This document shows positions 1 through 30,000 of a stretch of DNA of 30,000 nt, in pieces. The first letter of the stretch is position 1. Each line of letters opens with the position of its first letter. Made by a program: the position numbers and the translations under genes. Source of the DNA: Symbiodinium natans (lineage: Eukaryota > Sar > Dinophyceae > Suessiales > Symbiodiniaceae); assembly GCA_905221605.1 (NCBI GenBank), contig CAJNDS010002073.1:223217-253216 (forward strand), given 5' to 3'. The notes under the pieces are model-generated. The model saw only the letters and a program-made list of their open reading frames with translations. It did no database searches and was not told the DNA's origin.

Positions 1-86
1 ACCCTAAACCCTTAACCTTAAACCCTAAACCCTAAAGCCCTAAAGTTCTTGAAGCCCCCACTTAGTCAAATAATTTGCTAAGAAAT

Positions 87-194
87 ATTCAACATACCCC
101 TTGGGCATACCCCTTAAACGAAACTAAGGGGTATGGTAACATCTGTCCTTACATTTTCCTTGTAAAGGGAGTATGGGTTTGGGATATGTTGAAT
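87..194. mobile_element. MITE-like inverted-repeat element
   Basis: Terminal inverted repeats of about 14 bp: ATTCAACATACCCC at the left and GGGATATGTTGAAT at the right, one mismatch. A second internal hairpin lies at 107-135. No coding content. Confidence 0.55.
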
Positions 195-900
195 TTTGCC
201 GCAGGAAATTCCCAGAAGCAACAATGGGCACGCTTTTCTCCGAGCTTTCTGCGGGAACTTGGTTCTCGAAGGTGCACACCCATGCAGAAGCACTCATCTG
301 TACTGGGAGGAGGGGGAAGAGGGGACTCCCACACATCAAAAAAAGTACATGCTTGGCGGAGGCTCAAAACGTTTATTCTGTTGTACTCAGTACGAGGTAA
401 ACAAACGCACATATGTATATATATATATATATATATATATTTGTATGTATATATATATATATATATATGGTGGCACATTTTTGTTTGTGATATGAACTCG
501 TCCATGTGTGCTGACTTGCCTATAAGGGTCCATCCGCTCATATAGCGTATGCTTGGGCCTTCAAGCTGTTCCGAATTTGCGAATTTGTAGATTTTAGGGC
601 CCAAATAAATACCCTTGTCTCAGTCGTAGAGGGGAACCCTCAACCCTGGACCTAAATCATACACCCTTTGCCCTAAACCCTATACTACATGGGCACGTGG
701 TTCTGTAGGGTTCGTCGTAGGGCAGGGGAAGCGTGCGGGCCCATGTACAAGTCTAAACCCTACAGGGCAAAAACCCGAAAGCCCGCCCAGGGCCCGAGAA
801 ACATCCTGAACTCCCCGAAGGCCCCTAACTCCTCAACCCTTGACCCCTATATTCCCTCAACACCCTAATTTTTTTAAGTACCCTAAATACCCTAAATACC
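195..900. other. No gene seen
   Basis: Holds the TA microsatellite, telomere-like CCCTAAA remnants (620-900) and a segment at 549-612 that resembles the interior of family C (CTTGGGCC / GGGCCCAA). No coding signal beyond chance frames. Confidence 0.4.
411..468. repeat. (TA)n microsatellite
   Basis: Interrupted once by TTGTATG. Drives the Tyr/Ile-rich chance ORFs on both strands. Confidence 0.95.
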
Positions 901-911
901 CTTAATCGCAG

Positions 912-987
912 GAACTCGGCCTGTTGCCAGCCAGCCCCGATCTCCTCGCGGCACTCAAGGACCTCAACACCTTCGCAGCGCTTGGGG
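912..987 (+). CDS. Candidate exon upstream of the channel
   Basis: Between AATCGCAG and a GT donor, the frame reads ELGLLPASPDLLAALKDLNT then FAALG, with coding-like composition and no stop. The island is the only non-telomeric stretch between 850 and 1000. It may be an early exon of the channel or belong to a neighbour; no family motif is recognised. Confidence 0.45.
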
Positions 988-1020
988 GTTTCGGGGCTTC
1001 GAGGGCCTTAGGGCATTATA

Positions 1021-1073
1021 GGGTTTAGGGTTTAGGGTTTAGGGTGTGGGGTTTAGGGTTTAGGGCTAAGGAT
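1021..1073. repeat. Interstitial TTTAGGG array
   Basis: Imperfect heptamers on the plus strand, just downstream of the candidate exon at 912-987. Confidence 0.9.
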
Positions 1074-1790
1074 TCAGGGCTTAGGGAAGTCGGTAGTAGG
1101 AGTTTTTGGGTTTAGGGTATTACGCTACTGGGGCATCAGAGCGGTGAAGGATTGAAGTTTTGGGAAGAAGGGGTCGTATGGCAGTAGGTTTCTTAGGGTA
1201 GTATATAGGGTTCTTAAGGCCTTCATGGGACGAAAGGAGGGACCCTTATAAGGGGCCTTAGGGGTGATGTAGGGGCTACTTCGGCATAATTTTGTGCATC
1301 AAGGTATGTTTGGGGGTTGTATAGGAGTAAGGGTCCCTTGTAGGGGTCCCTCCTTAAAAGATAGTGTAGGTGTTGGCGTTTAGGGTTCTTTCGGGTACGG
1401 GCCGAGATTGGTTAAGAATTCGGGGAGAGCAGTGCAAGTGCGAATCTTCAACTCAACCTCAAACCCTAAACCCTGAAGCCCCAACCGCTCCCCCCCCCCT
1501 TTTTTGTGTGTGCGTGGCAGTGCAGAAGCATAAGATGACCATTAGTAGGCTACGCTGCACAAACCACGCAGGGAAACAAGACAGAACCGCCACGCCTGAC
1601 GTGGAATGGGAACCTAAACGGGGTTTCCCAAAATAGGATACCCTTTTTTGGGGGTTGTAGAATGAGAAGTTCAGTGTTTTGAGGGTGTATTAGGGGCACT
1701 CCTGTCTGAAAACTGCCCAAATCATCCATCACGTTTTCTGCATGTCTTTTCACAGTATGGAAATGAGATGCCAGACACCTTCATAATGGA
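1074..1790. other. No gene seen
   Basis: Diffuse G-rich sequence with scattered TTAGGG-like words and short open frames at 1370-1636 that read through a CCCTAAA-like stretch and a C run. Nothing supported. Confidence 0.35.
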
Positions 1791-1796
1791 TTGATC

Positions 1797-1937
1797 CATC
1801 TAACCGAGTTCCTTCGCTACGTGGCTTCTGTCAGCGCAGGCCACGCAGGACCCAGAGTGGCATCAGCTTTTCGACGGCAGATGCAGATCGCTGCAACCCA
1901 CTGGGGCATTTCGGACGCCTGGCCACAGTTGCTTCGG
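1797..1937 (+). CDS. Candidate exon, unknown product
   Basis: A repeat-free island with the open frame FLRYVASVSAGHAGPRVASA then FRRQMQIAATHWGISDAWPQ, ending in LLR before GTTTTGGGTTTAGGG. A second frame (PEWHQLFDGRC) is also open after CGCAG at about 1851. No domain is recognised. Confidence 0.33.
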
Positions 1938-2937
1938 GTTTTGGGTTTAGGGTGTAGGGCCGCAGTTGCAAATTTTCAATCATGCCCCTGTAGTTTCCTT
2001 ACCCCCTTTGGGTAGGTCTACGTTCCCTGACCAACCCCCCCGCCCCCCCCTAAACCCTAAACCCTAAGCCTCTGCATTCCTGAGTCAATTGCTGGGCAAC
2101 CTTCTGTCTGATTTTGGGGGGAGGGAGCCTAGGCAGCGCGACCAGTGCAATCCGCACAGTCCTTAGGCCTTGGAACCCGAAACGCGAAAGCCCTAAAGTA
2201 AAAGACTCCACAGCCCTTCACTAGCCAACCTCACTTTCTGAGAGCAGGGGTTAGGATTTAGGGTCTAGGGTTTAGGGTTTAAGGTGAGTTTTGTGTGGTC
2301 ACACGCATGAGGTGGGAATTGCCCAGCAGAGTTACCCTAATAAACCCCCAAGATACTTGTGTTTAAGAACCCCACACACACAATACGAAGGCATAACTTT
2401 CCCCTGCCGACATACTTGTGCCGAAGAATTCCCCACAAACAATACAAAGGCATGCCTTTGGGAAACCTCCACATTAAAGTCGTACAGCCACCTCTCCCCT
2501 TCGGATTGTTCTTGTCTGCGCTTCTTTGAAGCTCTGTCTCTGTCTCCGTCTCTGTCTCTGTGTGTGTGTGTGGGTCTGTGTGGGTGAGTGGGTGTGTGGG
2601 TGTGTGGGCTGTGGGTGTGCGGGTGCGTATGCGTGAACCCTGTTCTTTTGGTTGAGGTTTTACGTTTTCGGGCATGTAGTTTAGTCTTGCTGGCCTTTGG
2701 CTGAAGTGTGCCACAATATTAGGCAGACAAGGCCGTATGGAGCCACAAATTCGCTTTAGGGTTTAGGGGTTAGGGTTTAGGGATTAGGGTATAGGGTTTA
2801 GGCGGTTTCAGCGTGCCCACACAGCCACCTGTTTCTCCTCTTTCGGCATGCCTATAACCTTCTTTGCATATGTGTCTTTCTCAAAAAAGTATGTACCCAA
2901 CCAAGGCAGCACATTGGGATGTCCCTAAACCTACGCA
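1938..2937. other. No gene seen; local tandem duplication
   Basis: Scattered telomeric words (2048-2068, 2254-2282, 2755-2802), the TG microsatellite, and two diverged copies of a roughly 60-bp unit (about 2352-2410 and 2411-2466), the second containing the palindrome CAAAGGCATGCCTTTG. Confidence 0.45.
2526..2635. repeat. (TCTGTC)n to (TG)n microsatellite
   Basis: Starts as TCTGTCTC units and drifts into TG and TGTGGG units. Confidence 0.85.
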
Positions 2938-3029
2938 TTGCTTAAGAACCCCACAAGAATATGACTATTCTTCCTGAGAAGGGTAGTATAGGGATTATCA
3001 TGTTTGTTTTTTGGGGCTTCTTAAGCAAG
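2938..3029. mobile_element. MITE-like element, family E
   Basis: Left end TTGCTTAAGAACCCCACAA; the right end is its imperfect reverse complement (TTGGGGCTTCTTAAGCAAG). About 92 bp. A second copy of the family is at 28829-28929. Confidence 0.65.
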
Positions 3030-3118
3030 CAGTAGAAACCCGAAACCCGGGACGTCTAAGTTGGGGCCATGTGTCTTGGCAGAGCGAGATCCGAAGTAAA
3101 TGCCCGCCGTTAAGCCCC

Positions 3119-3612
3119 AAAACCCTAAACCCTAAACCCTAAACCCTAAACCCTAAACCCTAAACCCTAAACGCCTGAGTGAGATCCTCAAAGGATGCCA
3201 CACTGTGTGTGTGTGTGTGTGCTTTTTTCAAGGGGCATCCTACAGAGCTCTTGGGAGTTTGAAGTTCGCAGACGGTGGCTTGGGGGTTTAGGGTTTGGGG
3301 TTTAGGGTTTAGGGTTTAGGGTTTAGGGCTTAGGGTTTAGAATGGCCCAAAACCCTGTTGTGTTGCTTGAAGGCCGTGATCACAATATCACCCCTAAATC
3401 CTACGCCCGAAACCCCTAAACCCTAAACCCTAAACCCTAAAAACCCTTAGGCAGGACTTTCCGGCCACCTACTGGTACGCTTTGGGTGCTTAAGGCAGGT
3501 TCTAGGCCAGGGAGACCCTGAAGATGCTTCCTTTGTTTCGCTTAGGGTTTAGGGTTTAGGGTTTAGGGTTCAGGGTTTAGGATCTAGGGTTTAGGGTTTA
3601 GGGTTTAGGGTA
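3119..3612. repeat. Cluster of interstitial telomeric arrays in both orientations
   Basis: CCCTAAA at 3119-3171 and 3418-3449; TTTAGGG at 3286-3339 and 3541-3612. Orientation flips over short distances, so these are independent insertions or inversions rather than one eroded telomere. A (TG)n run lies at 3204-3221. Confidence 0.92.
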
Positions 3613-3880
3613 ATTGCCCAAGTTGTAGAGTCCTTGAGGGAGGCAGGTCCAGGGTATTTTCAACCCTTCCAGAGGAGTTTAGGGGCCCAGACCCTTCCAA
3701 GACACGCCTGCATGCGTTGAGAGCCCAAGGATTATGTGGGACCTCTGCGGAACTATGCTGATCCTGGCCTTAAGAGCAGGAGCATGTAGGGTTGAGGGTT
3801 TAGGGTCTAGGCCCTTGGGCTATGTCACATGTTCCCTTGTTTAAGTTCAAGAGGGTCATTCATTTTTTGCACTTGGGAAT

Positions 3881-4017
3881 CTAGGACCCAGAGTAGACCC
3901 ATATTCCTTTTTGTTAGGGTTTGGGTTCCCTGAGAAGCCCCTAAACCCTAAACCCTAGACCTTTAAACCAAAAAGGGGCACCCTTTGTATTCCTAGGTTG
4001 GTTGCTCCTGGGTCTGG
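3881..4017. mobile_element. MITE-like element, family G, with telomeric insert
   Basis: Left end CTAGGACCCAGAGTAGACCC and right end TCCTAGG...CTCCTGGGTCTGG are weakly inverted. Other copies are at 12093 and 20206. A CTAAACCCTAAACCCTAGA block lies inside this copy (about 3940-3959). Confidence 0.5.
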
Positions 4018-4386
4018 AATATTTGTTGGAGGGTTCGAAGGGCCAGCCTGGATGAGTGTCACAGAGCTTGCCGGATACCCCAATTCCCCTCAGCGAAGGA
4101 ATATTCTGACAAGTCAAGGGCCGACCTAAACCCTAAACCCCTAACCCCTAAAGAGTATCACCACATCTTGCGCCTCTCCGCCCTAAGCTCAAGGTAAGAC
4201 TACGGCCCCCACACGTAAATCCCCCAAAACATGTTAGGGTTTTGGGTTGCAGCCTAAGGGCTTAGGGCTTTGCGTTTAGGGTTTAGGGTATGTAGTAGAG
4301 CACTATCCGTCGTAAGCCCCTGCACTCGCTTCACACGCCTGGACACAGAGGAACTTGAGGCGAGATGTGATTTCCAGCTGGAGTTC

Positions 4387-4448
4387 CCTAAGCCCTAAAC
4401 CCTAAACCCTAAACCCTAACCCTAAACCCTAAACCCTAAACCCTAAAC
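4387..4448. repeat. Interstitial CCCTAAA array
   Basis: Eight or so heptamers, one shortened to CCCTAA. Confidence 0.92.
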
Positions 4449-4538
4449 CAGCCCCTGCAGTGGTACCCTTGTTTCCCATTATTGGCTCAAGGTTCCCTTA
4501 TAACCAACCCTTGTCAGAATGTAGTTTCTGGGCTACCA

Positions 4539-4672
4539 CTTGGAGGTTCATGGTACGTATGAACCCAATTATGTGTGTACTCAGAACCCAGTCTTAGCCA
4601 TATTCGGGCACTTAAGGGGCATATACTTGGGTGCAGATATATCTTAGGTTACAAGCACCATGAACCTCCAAG
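4539..4672. mobile_element. MITE-like element, family A
   Basis: Left CTTGGAGGTTCATGGTAC; right CACCATGAACCTCCAAG; near-perfect inverted ends. Interior with AACCCAATTA and tandem short palindromes. About 134 bp, no ORF. Confidence 0.8.
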
Positions 4673-4840
4673 CAAGCCGCTGCGAAAGAGTCACGAAGTT
4701 AAATGGCCCCACAACATTTTCGACACGGCAAGCAGCGCGGAAAGGGGTCTGGGATTCAGGGCTTTGTGGCTCAGCAAAGCTCAGGGTCTAGGGAGCCTAG
4801 GGCTTAGGGTTTAATTCGGGCCTAGGATTGAGGGTTTATG

Positions 4841-4842
4841 GC

Positions 4843-4875
<33 letters not shown>

Positions 4876-5020
4876 GCTCTCTCTCTCCCTCTCTCTATAT
4901 ATATATATATATATGTGTATATGTATATACACATGTGTATGTATATATATATATGTACCATATGTATATACTTATATGTATATATATGTGTATATATATA
5001 TACATCGATGTATGTATATA
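4841..5020. repeat. (CT)n then (TA)n compound microsatellite
   Basis: CT tract to about 4897, then TATATG-type repeats ending at a short TTTAGGG array. Confidence 0.93.
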
Positions 5021-5056
5021 GGGTTTAGGGTTTAGGGTGGAGGGTTCAGGGCAAGT

Positions 5057-5155
5057 TTGGCCTTCTTCTGCATCCACCCGCACTTTGGTCAATGCTTGCC
5101 GTCGCCAGACCGACCGTGGGCTGAGTCTGTTGACCTTAAGCACCAGAAGCCAAAC
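5057..5155 (+). other. Repeat-free island, possible exon
   Basis: Lies between a TA microsatellite and a TTTAGGG array, 170 bp before the S1 exon. One plus frame reads FCIHPHFGQCLPSPDRPWAE and another reads STRTLVNACRRQTDRGL; the minus strand is open as well. A channel N-terminal exon is plausible by position, but the frame is undecided. Confidence 0.25.
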
Positions 5156-5158
5156 CCA

Positions 5159-5217
5159 GGGTTTAGGGTTTAGGTTTAGGGTTTAGGGTTTAGGGTTTAG
5201 GGTTTAGGGTTTAGGGC
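5159..5217. repeat. Interstitial TTTAGGG array
   Basis: Near-perfect array about 100 bp before the S1 exon. Confidence 0.92.
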
Positions 5218-5321
5218 TCGGGGCATCGCTGTATTAGTTCCTAAAGGCATGTGCCCCTAAAAAGTAGATACTTAGACACAACAAAGGGTTTCGCATCCGG
5301 TGCCGCGCTGAAAGATCCCAG

Positions 5322-27250
<21,929 letters not shown>

Positions 27251-27383
27251 GTGCCCGGAGAGCTACCTGGCAGTTTACTCGGGTGCCCTTGCCCTTGGTT
27301 GCTTTACGACCTCCGGGAAGGGCTAGATCCCAGAGCAATCCAGGAGGAGGAAAGGGTACCCTTATTGTGTTCCAACGGTTTCG

Positions 27384-27434
27384 GGTTTAGGGTTTAGGGT
27401 TTAGGGTCTAGGGTTTAGGGTTTAGGGTTTAGGG
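27384..27434. repeat. TTTAGGG array
   Basis: Seven units, one TCTAGGG, after the last channel exon. Confidence 0.9.
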
Positions 27435-27465
27435 CACCCTTTTTCATGCTAGGTTGCTGGGCCAC

Positions 27466-27584
27466 CTACTTGGAAGCCCTTTTGACTTAGCAAGTAGGAT
27501 TAGTAAGGTGGGTTATGGGGATTATACTGGGTTTTCTATCGCATCCTAAGTAGTCTTACTAAGTCAAAGGAGTTTCCAAGTAGA
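27466..27584. mobile_element. MITE-like element, family F
   Basis: CTACTTGGAAGCCCTTTTGA / TCAAAGGAGTTTCCAAGTAG imperfect inverted ends, with ACTTAGCAAG...CTTACTAAGT inside. The only copy seen here. The candidate exon at 27590 begins just after it. Confidence 0.65.
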
Positions 27585-27589
27585 CGCCC

Positions 27590-27679
27590 TCCATGTGTAC
27601 CTTGCGCTACAAAGGCCAGCCGCCGCCGCCACAGCCGTCACGATCCCTGATGCCGGGCCTGGGACGCACCTCTCCTGGT
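27590..27679 (+). CDS. Candidate exon, unknown product
   Basis: The frame HVYLALQRPAAAATAVTIPD then AGPGTHLSW is open from the right edge of the inverted-repeat element at 27466-27584 to a TG|GTCTCAG donor. Reduced-bias coding-like sequence. Could be a later exon of the channel gene; no motif identified. Confidence 0.33.
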
Positions 27680-27687
27680 CTCAGTTA

Positions 27688-27782
27688 GGGTTTAGGGGTT
27701 TAGGGGTTTCGGGGTTTGGGGGTTTAGGGGTTTAGGGGTTTAGGGGTTTCGGGGTTTAGGGGTTTAGGGGTTTAGGGGTTTC
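27688..27782. repeat. TTTAGGGG octamer array
   Basis: TTTAGGGG with TTTCGGGG and TTTGGGGG variants, an eight-base drift of the telomere unit starting at the candidate donor of the 27590 exon. Confidence 0.85.
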
Positions 27783-28108
27783 GGGCCTACACCCTAAAAC
27801 CTGAACCCCACAAGCCCTAGACCCTAAACCTTCGGAGGGTTTGGGGGTTTAGAGTTTCAGGCATTTAGAACTCAGGGAAACTAGTGTTCAGGGGTTTTGG
27901 TGGACTTCATGGGTCTTCTTAGACAGGTTAGGTGAAGTGAAGGGTTTCGGGTCTATGGGCTTAGGGTTTTTGCAGGGTCTAGGGTTTAGGGTTCAAGGCA
28001 CCATGCACTTAATCTACCCTGGTAGGCTCTAGCGGTTTATGGCTATGGGGTTTAGGGGCTTGGGGTAGGGAGTGTGAGGGTGTTGGCCGTCCTGGGGAGA
28101 GGGATATA

Positions 28109-28164
28109 AATAGGGGGTACTAGAATCCCTATTAAGGAGTGTTTAGTATAAGGGGGGAGCATCC
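28109..28164. mobile_element. Truncated family B element
   Basis: Right half only: ATAGGGGGTACTAGAATCCC, then AGTATAAGGGGGGAGCATCC. The left terminal repeat is missing. Confidence 0.55.
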
Positions 28165-28202
28165 GGAACATCCCTCTTTTGGGGTCTATAGAGTGCTCGC
28201 CT

Positions 28203-28276
28203 GAACCCTAAACCCTAAACCCTAAACCCTAAACCCTAAACCCTAAACCCTAAACCCTAAACCCTAAACCCTAAAC
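28203..28276. repeat. Near-perfect CCCTAAA array
   Basis: Ten units ending at an ACCGCAG acceptor-like site. Confidence 0.94.
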
Positions 28277-28280
28277 CGCA

Positions 28281-28360
28281 GGTGTGGGCCAGGTGGGCGT
28301 GAGTGTCGCCTCGGGCCGATCTTGGCTTCGCAGTTTGTGGCCGGCACGTGTGTCTCCCGG
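28281..28360 (+). other. Possible exon after telomeric array
   Basis: ACCGCAG directly follows a 70-bp CCCTAAA array. The frame CGPGGRECRLGPILASQFVA is open, but the GC-rich composition makes chance openness likely. Confidence 0.22.
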
Positions 28361-28672
28361 CCGCGAACTCTTCGAATAAGGCGGGGGCACCATGAAAGAA
28401 CCCCCCAAACCCTGGTTCCTCAATCATGAGAAGGATCTACATAAGAAACGGTGAAGGTTACTTGTCCTTGAATCTAGGGGTTTTGTCTTCTATAAGTGGT
28501 AGCAGACCCACACTGATCTCTGAAATCCGACACCGGGCATAAACCTGAATCCTACAACGCCTTCCGTTTTCAACCGGGAATGCGAACGGGAATGCGATAA
28601 ACCTCATATTTAAAATGCGACCCGCCAAGCATTGAGCTCTCTACTTACATCCCGTAAGCCACTTTGTCGCAG

Positions 28673-28750
28673 GTCCGCTCAGCGCATAGAAATGCCCGTG
28701 ATATCCTTCGCCAGCGAGCTTTCAAGCGCAGCTGCTTCGCTGCGTCTGAG
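28673..28750 (+). CDS. Candidate exon, unknown product
   Basis: Bounded by TTGTCGCAG and CTGAG|GTTACA. It reads SAQRIEMPVISFASELSSAA then ASLRLR without stop. Both splice sites are canonical. No family recognised; it may be an exon of the gene downstream of the channel C-terminus. Confidence 0.4.
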
Positions 28751-28828
28751 GTTACAGGGGTTGAGAGATCGACTTACGAGGTTTCAGCGAAACGGTGGAG
28801 TCTAGTGAATCTGGTCAAAAAGCTCTCA

Positions 28829-28929
28829 CTACCATGTGCTTAAGAACCTCCAAGAATGAAAAAATGTTAATCCCTATATTCCCCTTATAAAGAAGAATAT
28901 TTTTGGAGGGTTCTTAAGCAATTGGTAGA
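28829..28929. mobile_element. MITE-like element, family E
   Basis: About 20-bp ends related by inversion: CTACCATGTGCTTAAGAACC and GGTTCTTAAGCAATTGGTAG. The AT-rich middle has no coding frame. Confidence 0.7.
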
Positions 28930-29118
28930 TCAAGTCAACAGAAACACTTTGCCTGTCAACGTTAATTACTGTCAATTCTTCCTCATGCAGGCGAAACAAC
29001 GACTGTTGGTAGTGGGGGTAGTATCTGTCTTTGCTACGGCAATAACATGAAAAAAAAAAAAAACAACAACAACACAGAAGCATACCAGCCGTTTGGGATT
29101 TGGGTACTTTTGTCGCAG

Positions 29119-29151
29119 GTGGCGATGGATGCATTGGCTGCCTGTAAATAG
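29119..29151 (+). other. Possible terminal exon
   Basis: After TTGTCGCAG one frame reads VAMDALAACK and then TAG. Very short, so weak evidence. Confidence 0.18.
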
Positions 29152-29159
29152 GGTTACTA

Positions 29160-29276
29160 GCCCTAAACCTTAAACCCTAAACCCCAAACCCTAAACCCCC
29201 AAACCCTAAACCATAAACCCTAAACCCTAAGCCCTAAACCCCCAAACCCTAAACCCTAAACCCTAAAAGCCCTAAA
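29160..29276. repeat. Imperfect CCCTAAA array
   Basis: Mixed CCCTAAA, CCCCAAA and CCCCCAAA. Confidence 0.9.
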
Positions 29277-29308
29277 CCGGTCCCAAAGCCTGAGCACGCC
29301 AATTCTTG

Positions 29309-29354
29309 CACTAGGTGGTCGAGCATCTGAGAGCTGTTTCTGGTCCTTTTCCTG
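29309..29354 (+). CDS. Candidate exon before inverted-repeat intron
   Basis: The frame VVEHLRAVSGPFPE ends exactly where the terminal inverted repeat of the element at 29352-29506 begins (CCTGAG|GGTCCATG). The start is approximate (after TGCACTAG). The segment on the other side of the element is also open, so the element may itself be the intron. Confidence 0.38.
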
Positions 29355-29506
29355 AGGGTCCATGTACCTACATAGGAAATACTTGGGCCCTAAAGCTACT
29401 AAATGGGAATCCCTTTAAGGCCCAAGTTTATACTACCTAAACCCTAAACCCTAAACCCTAAACCCTAAACCTAAACCCACTATATAGGTACATGGACCCT
29501 TAGGGT
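29352..29506. mobile_element. MITE-like element, family C, with telomeric array inside; possible introner
   Basis: Terminal repeats AGGGTCCATGTACCT and AGGTACATGGACCCT. The inner arms ACTTGGGCC and GGCCCAAGT match the 21184 copy. A CCCTAAA array (29437-29478) is inserted between the right inner arm and the right end. Both flanks are coding-like with splice-like bases at the element ends. Confidence 0.78.
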
Positions 29507-29553
29507 TGGCTACGCCGTCATAGACGTTCCAGCTCCCGGGGCTGCAAATCGGC
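29504..29553 (+). CDS. Candidate exon after inverted-repeat intron
   Basis: Begins at CCCTTAG, the right end of the inverted-repeat element. It reads GYAVIDVPAPGAANRPQ to a canonical CCACAG|GTGACT donor. The exact start base depends on which AG/GG within the terminal repeat is used. Confidence 0.4.
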
Positions 29554-29593
29554 CACAGGTGACTGCGGTGCCAAGGGGCTTGGGACTTGTTCG

Positions 29594-29684
29594 GGTTTAG
29601 GGTTTAGGGTTTAGGGTTTAGGGTTTAGGGTTTAGGGTTTAGGGTTCAGGGTTCAGGGTTTAGGGTTTAGGGTTTAGGGTTTAG
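29594..29684. repeat. TTTAGGG array
   Basis: About 13 units with two TTCAGGG variants, 40 bp after the 29553 donor. Confidence 0.93.
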
Positions 29685-29699
29685 GGCTCAGAGGTTGGG

Positions 29700-29931
29700 G
29701 GCTTATGAAAGGTTCTCTAGGGTTTGTTGGGACTTCTTACAGTAGGCTTCATTAAAGTGTTTCGTTATGTAGGGTGTAGGGTTAAACACATGTCGTTGCA
29801 TCGCTCTTTCTGTCGCTCTGAAGATCAGCCAATCTACTATTTGGGTCGGAATAATTGCTTATAGTATTCCCTTATGGTCTCTTTATCACTAAACTAGAAT
29901 GATCCCCAACACCCTATTCTAATTGTGCGCT
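29700..29931. other. No feature recognised
   Basis: AT-richer unique sequence without telomeric arrays or clear frame. Confidence 0.35.
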
Positions 29932-30000
29932 TGTAAGTGTGTAAGTGTGTGTGTGTGTGTGTGTGTGCTTGTGTCCGTGTGCGTGTGTCCGTCTATCTAT
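29932..30000. repeat. (GT)n microsatellite at window end
   Basis: GTGTGT tract drifting into TGTCCGT units at the edge of the window. Confidence 0.9.

Noticed and set aside
1-60. Chromosome end (true telomere) at the window start
   Set aside because: Only a few degenerate CCCTAAA units, and similar arrays occur throughout in both orientations, so these are interstitial.
75-604. Overlapping open frames on both strands
   Set aside because: They run through the (TA)n tract and an inverted-repeat element, with Tyr/Ile-rich low complexity and no motif.
2291-2714. Plus and minus open frames of about 100-125 codons
   Set aside because: They depend on the TG/TCTG microsatellite; Thr-rich low complexity on minus.
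4478-4500. Possible spliced-leader sequence (TTGGCTCAAG at 4484)
   Set aside because: Only the last ten bases match the dinoflagellate leader end; the preceding CCGTAGCCATTT core is absent.
4828-5143. Ser/Leu- and Tyr/Ile-rich frames
   Set aside because: Pure translation of (CT)n and (TA)n.

Overview
The window reads as nuclear DNA of an alveolate, most likely a dinoflagellate (a chromerid is the main alternative). The reasons are the plant/alveolate-type telomere heptamer TTTAGGG/CCCTAAA scattered everywhere in both orientations, very short exons (about 50-130 bp) in very long introns, AG|G exon junctions with some apparent GC and GA donors, and many small palindromic elements. No bacterial operon, rRNA, tRNA, spliced-leader or CRISPR signature was seen. 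No long uninterrupted ORF looks real; the long ones are translations of microsatellites or GC-rich tandem repeats.

The main result is one plus-strand gene spread over about 22 kb (roughly 5.3-27.3 kb). In order, its exons encode a voltage-gated K+/cyclic-nucleotide-gated (EAG/HCN/CNG-like) channel: S1-like (5.32 kb), S2 (6.05), S2-S3 (7.02), S3 (9.15), S4 voltage sensor with arginine at every third residue (9.78), probable S4-S5 linker (11.37), S5 (11.54), pore helix and filter (12.51), S6 (13.66), post-S6 (15.45), C-linker (16.48, 17.16, 18.38, 19.47) and a degenerate cyclic-nucleotide-binding domain (21.44, 22.26, 23.72), then C-terminal exons (26.89, 27.20). Reading phase closes across many, but not all, junctions. 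The filter (LGIG in place of VGYG) and the cyclic-nucleotide-binding loop are both atypical. Candidate exons before 5 kb and after 27.5 kb may belong to this gene or to neighbours.

The introns are packed with interstitial telomeric repeats (about 45 arrays), at least seven families of 80-170 bp terminal-inverted-repeat (MITE-like) elements, homopolymer runs, (TA)n, (CT)n and (CA)n microsatellites, and a GC-rich block (23.9-25.6 kb) with a 245-bp duplication and a 16-bp tandem repeat.

The most interesting signal is how telomeric repeats, duplicated exon ends and MITEs relate. At three exons (6.05, 9.15, 18.38 kb) the splice acceptor plus the first bases of the exon are duplicated, with telomeric repeats between the copies. 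Three MITEs carry telomeric arrays inside them. One MITE (29.35-29.50 kb) sits between two coding-like segments with its terminal repeats at the likely splice sites, as an introner would. This suggests telomeric DNA captured at double-strand breaks and hidden in introns by splice-site duplication.
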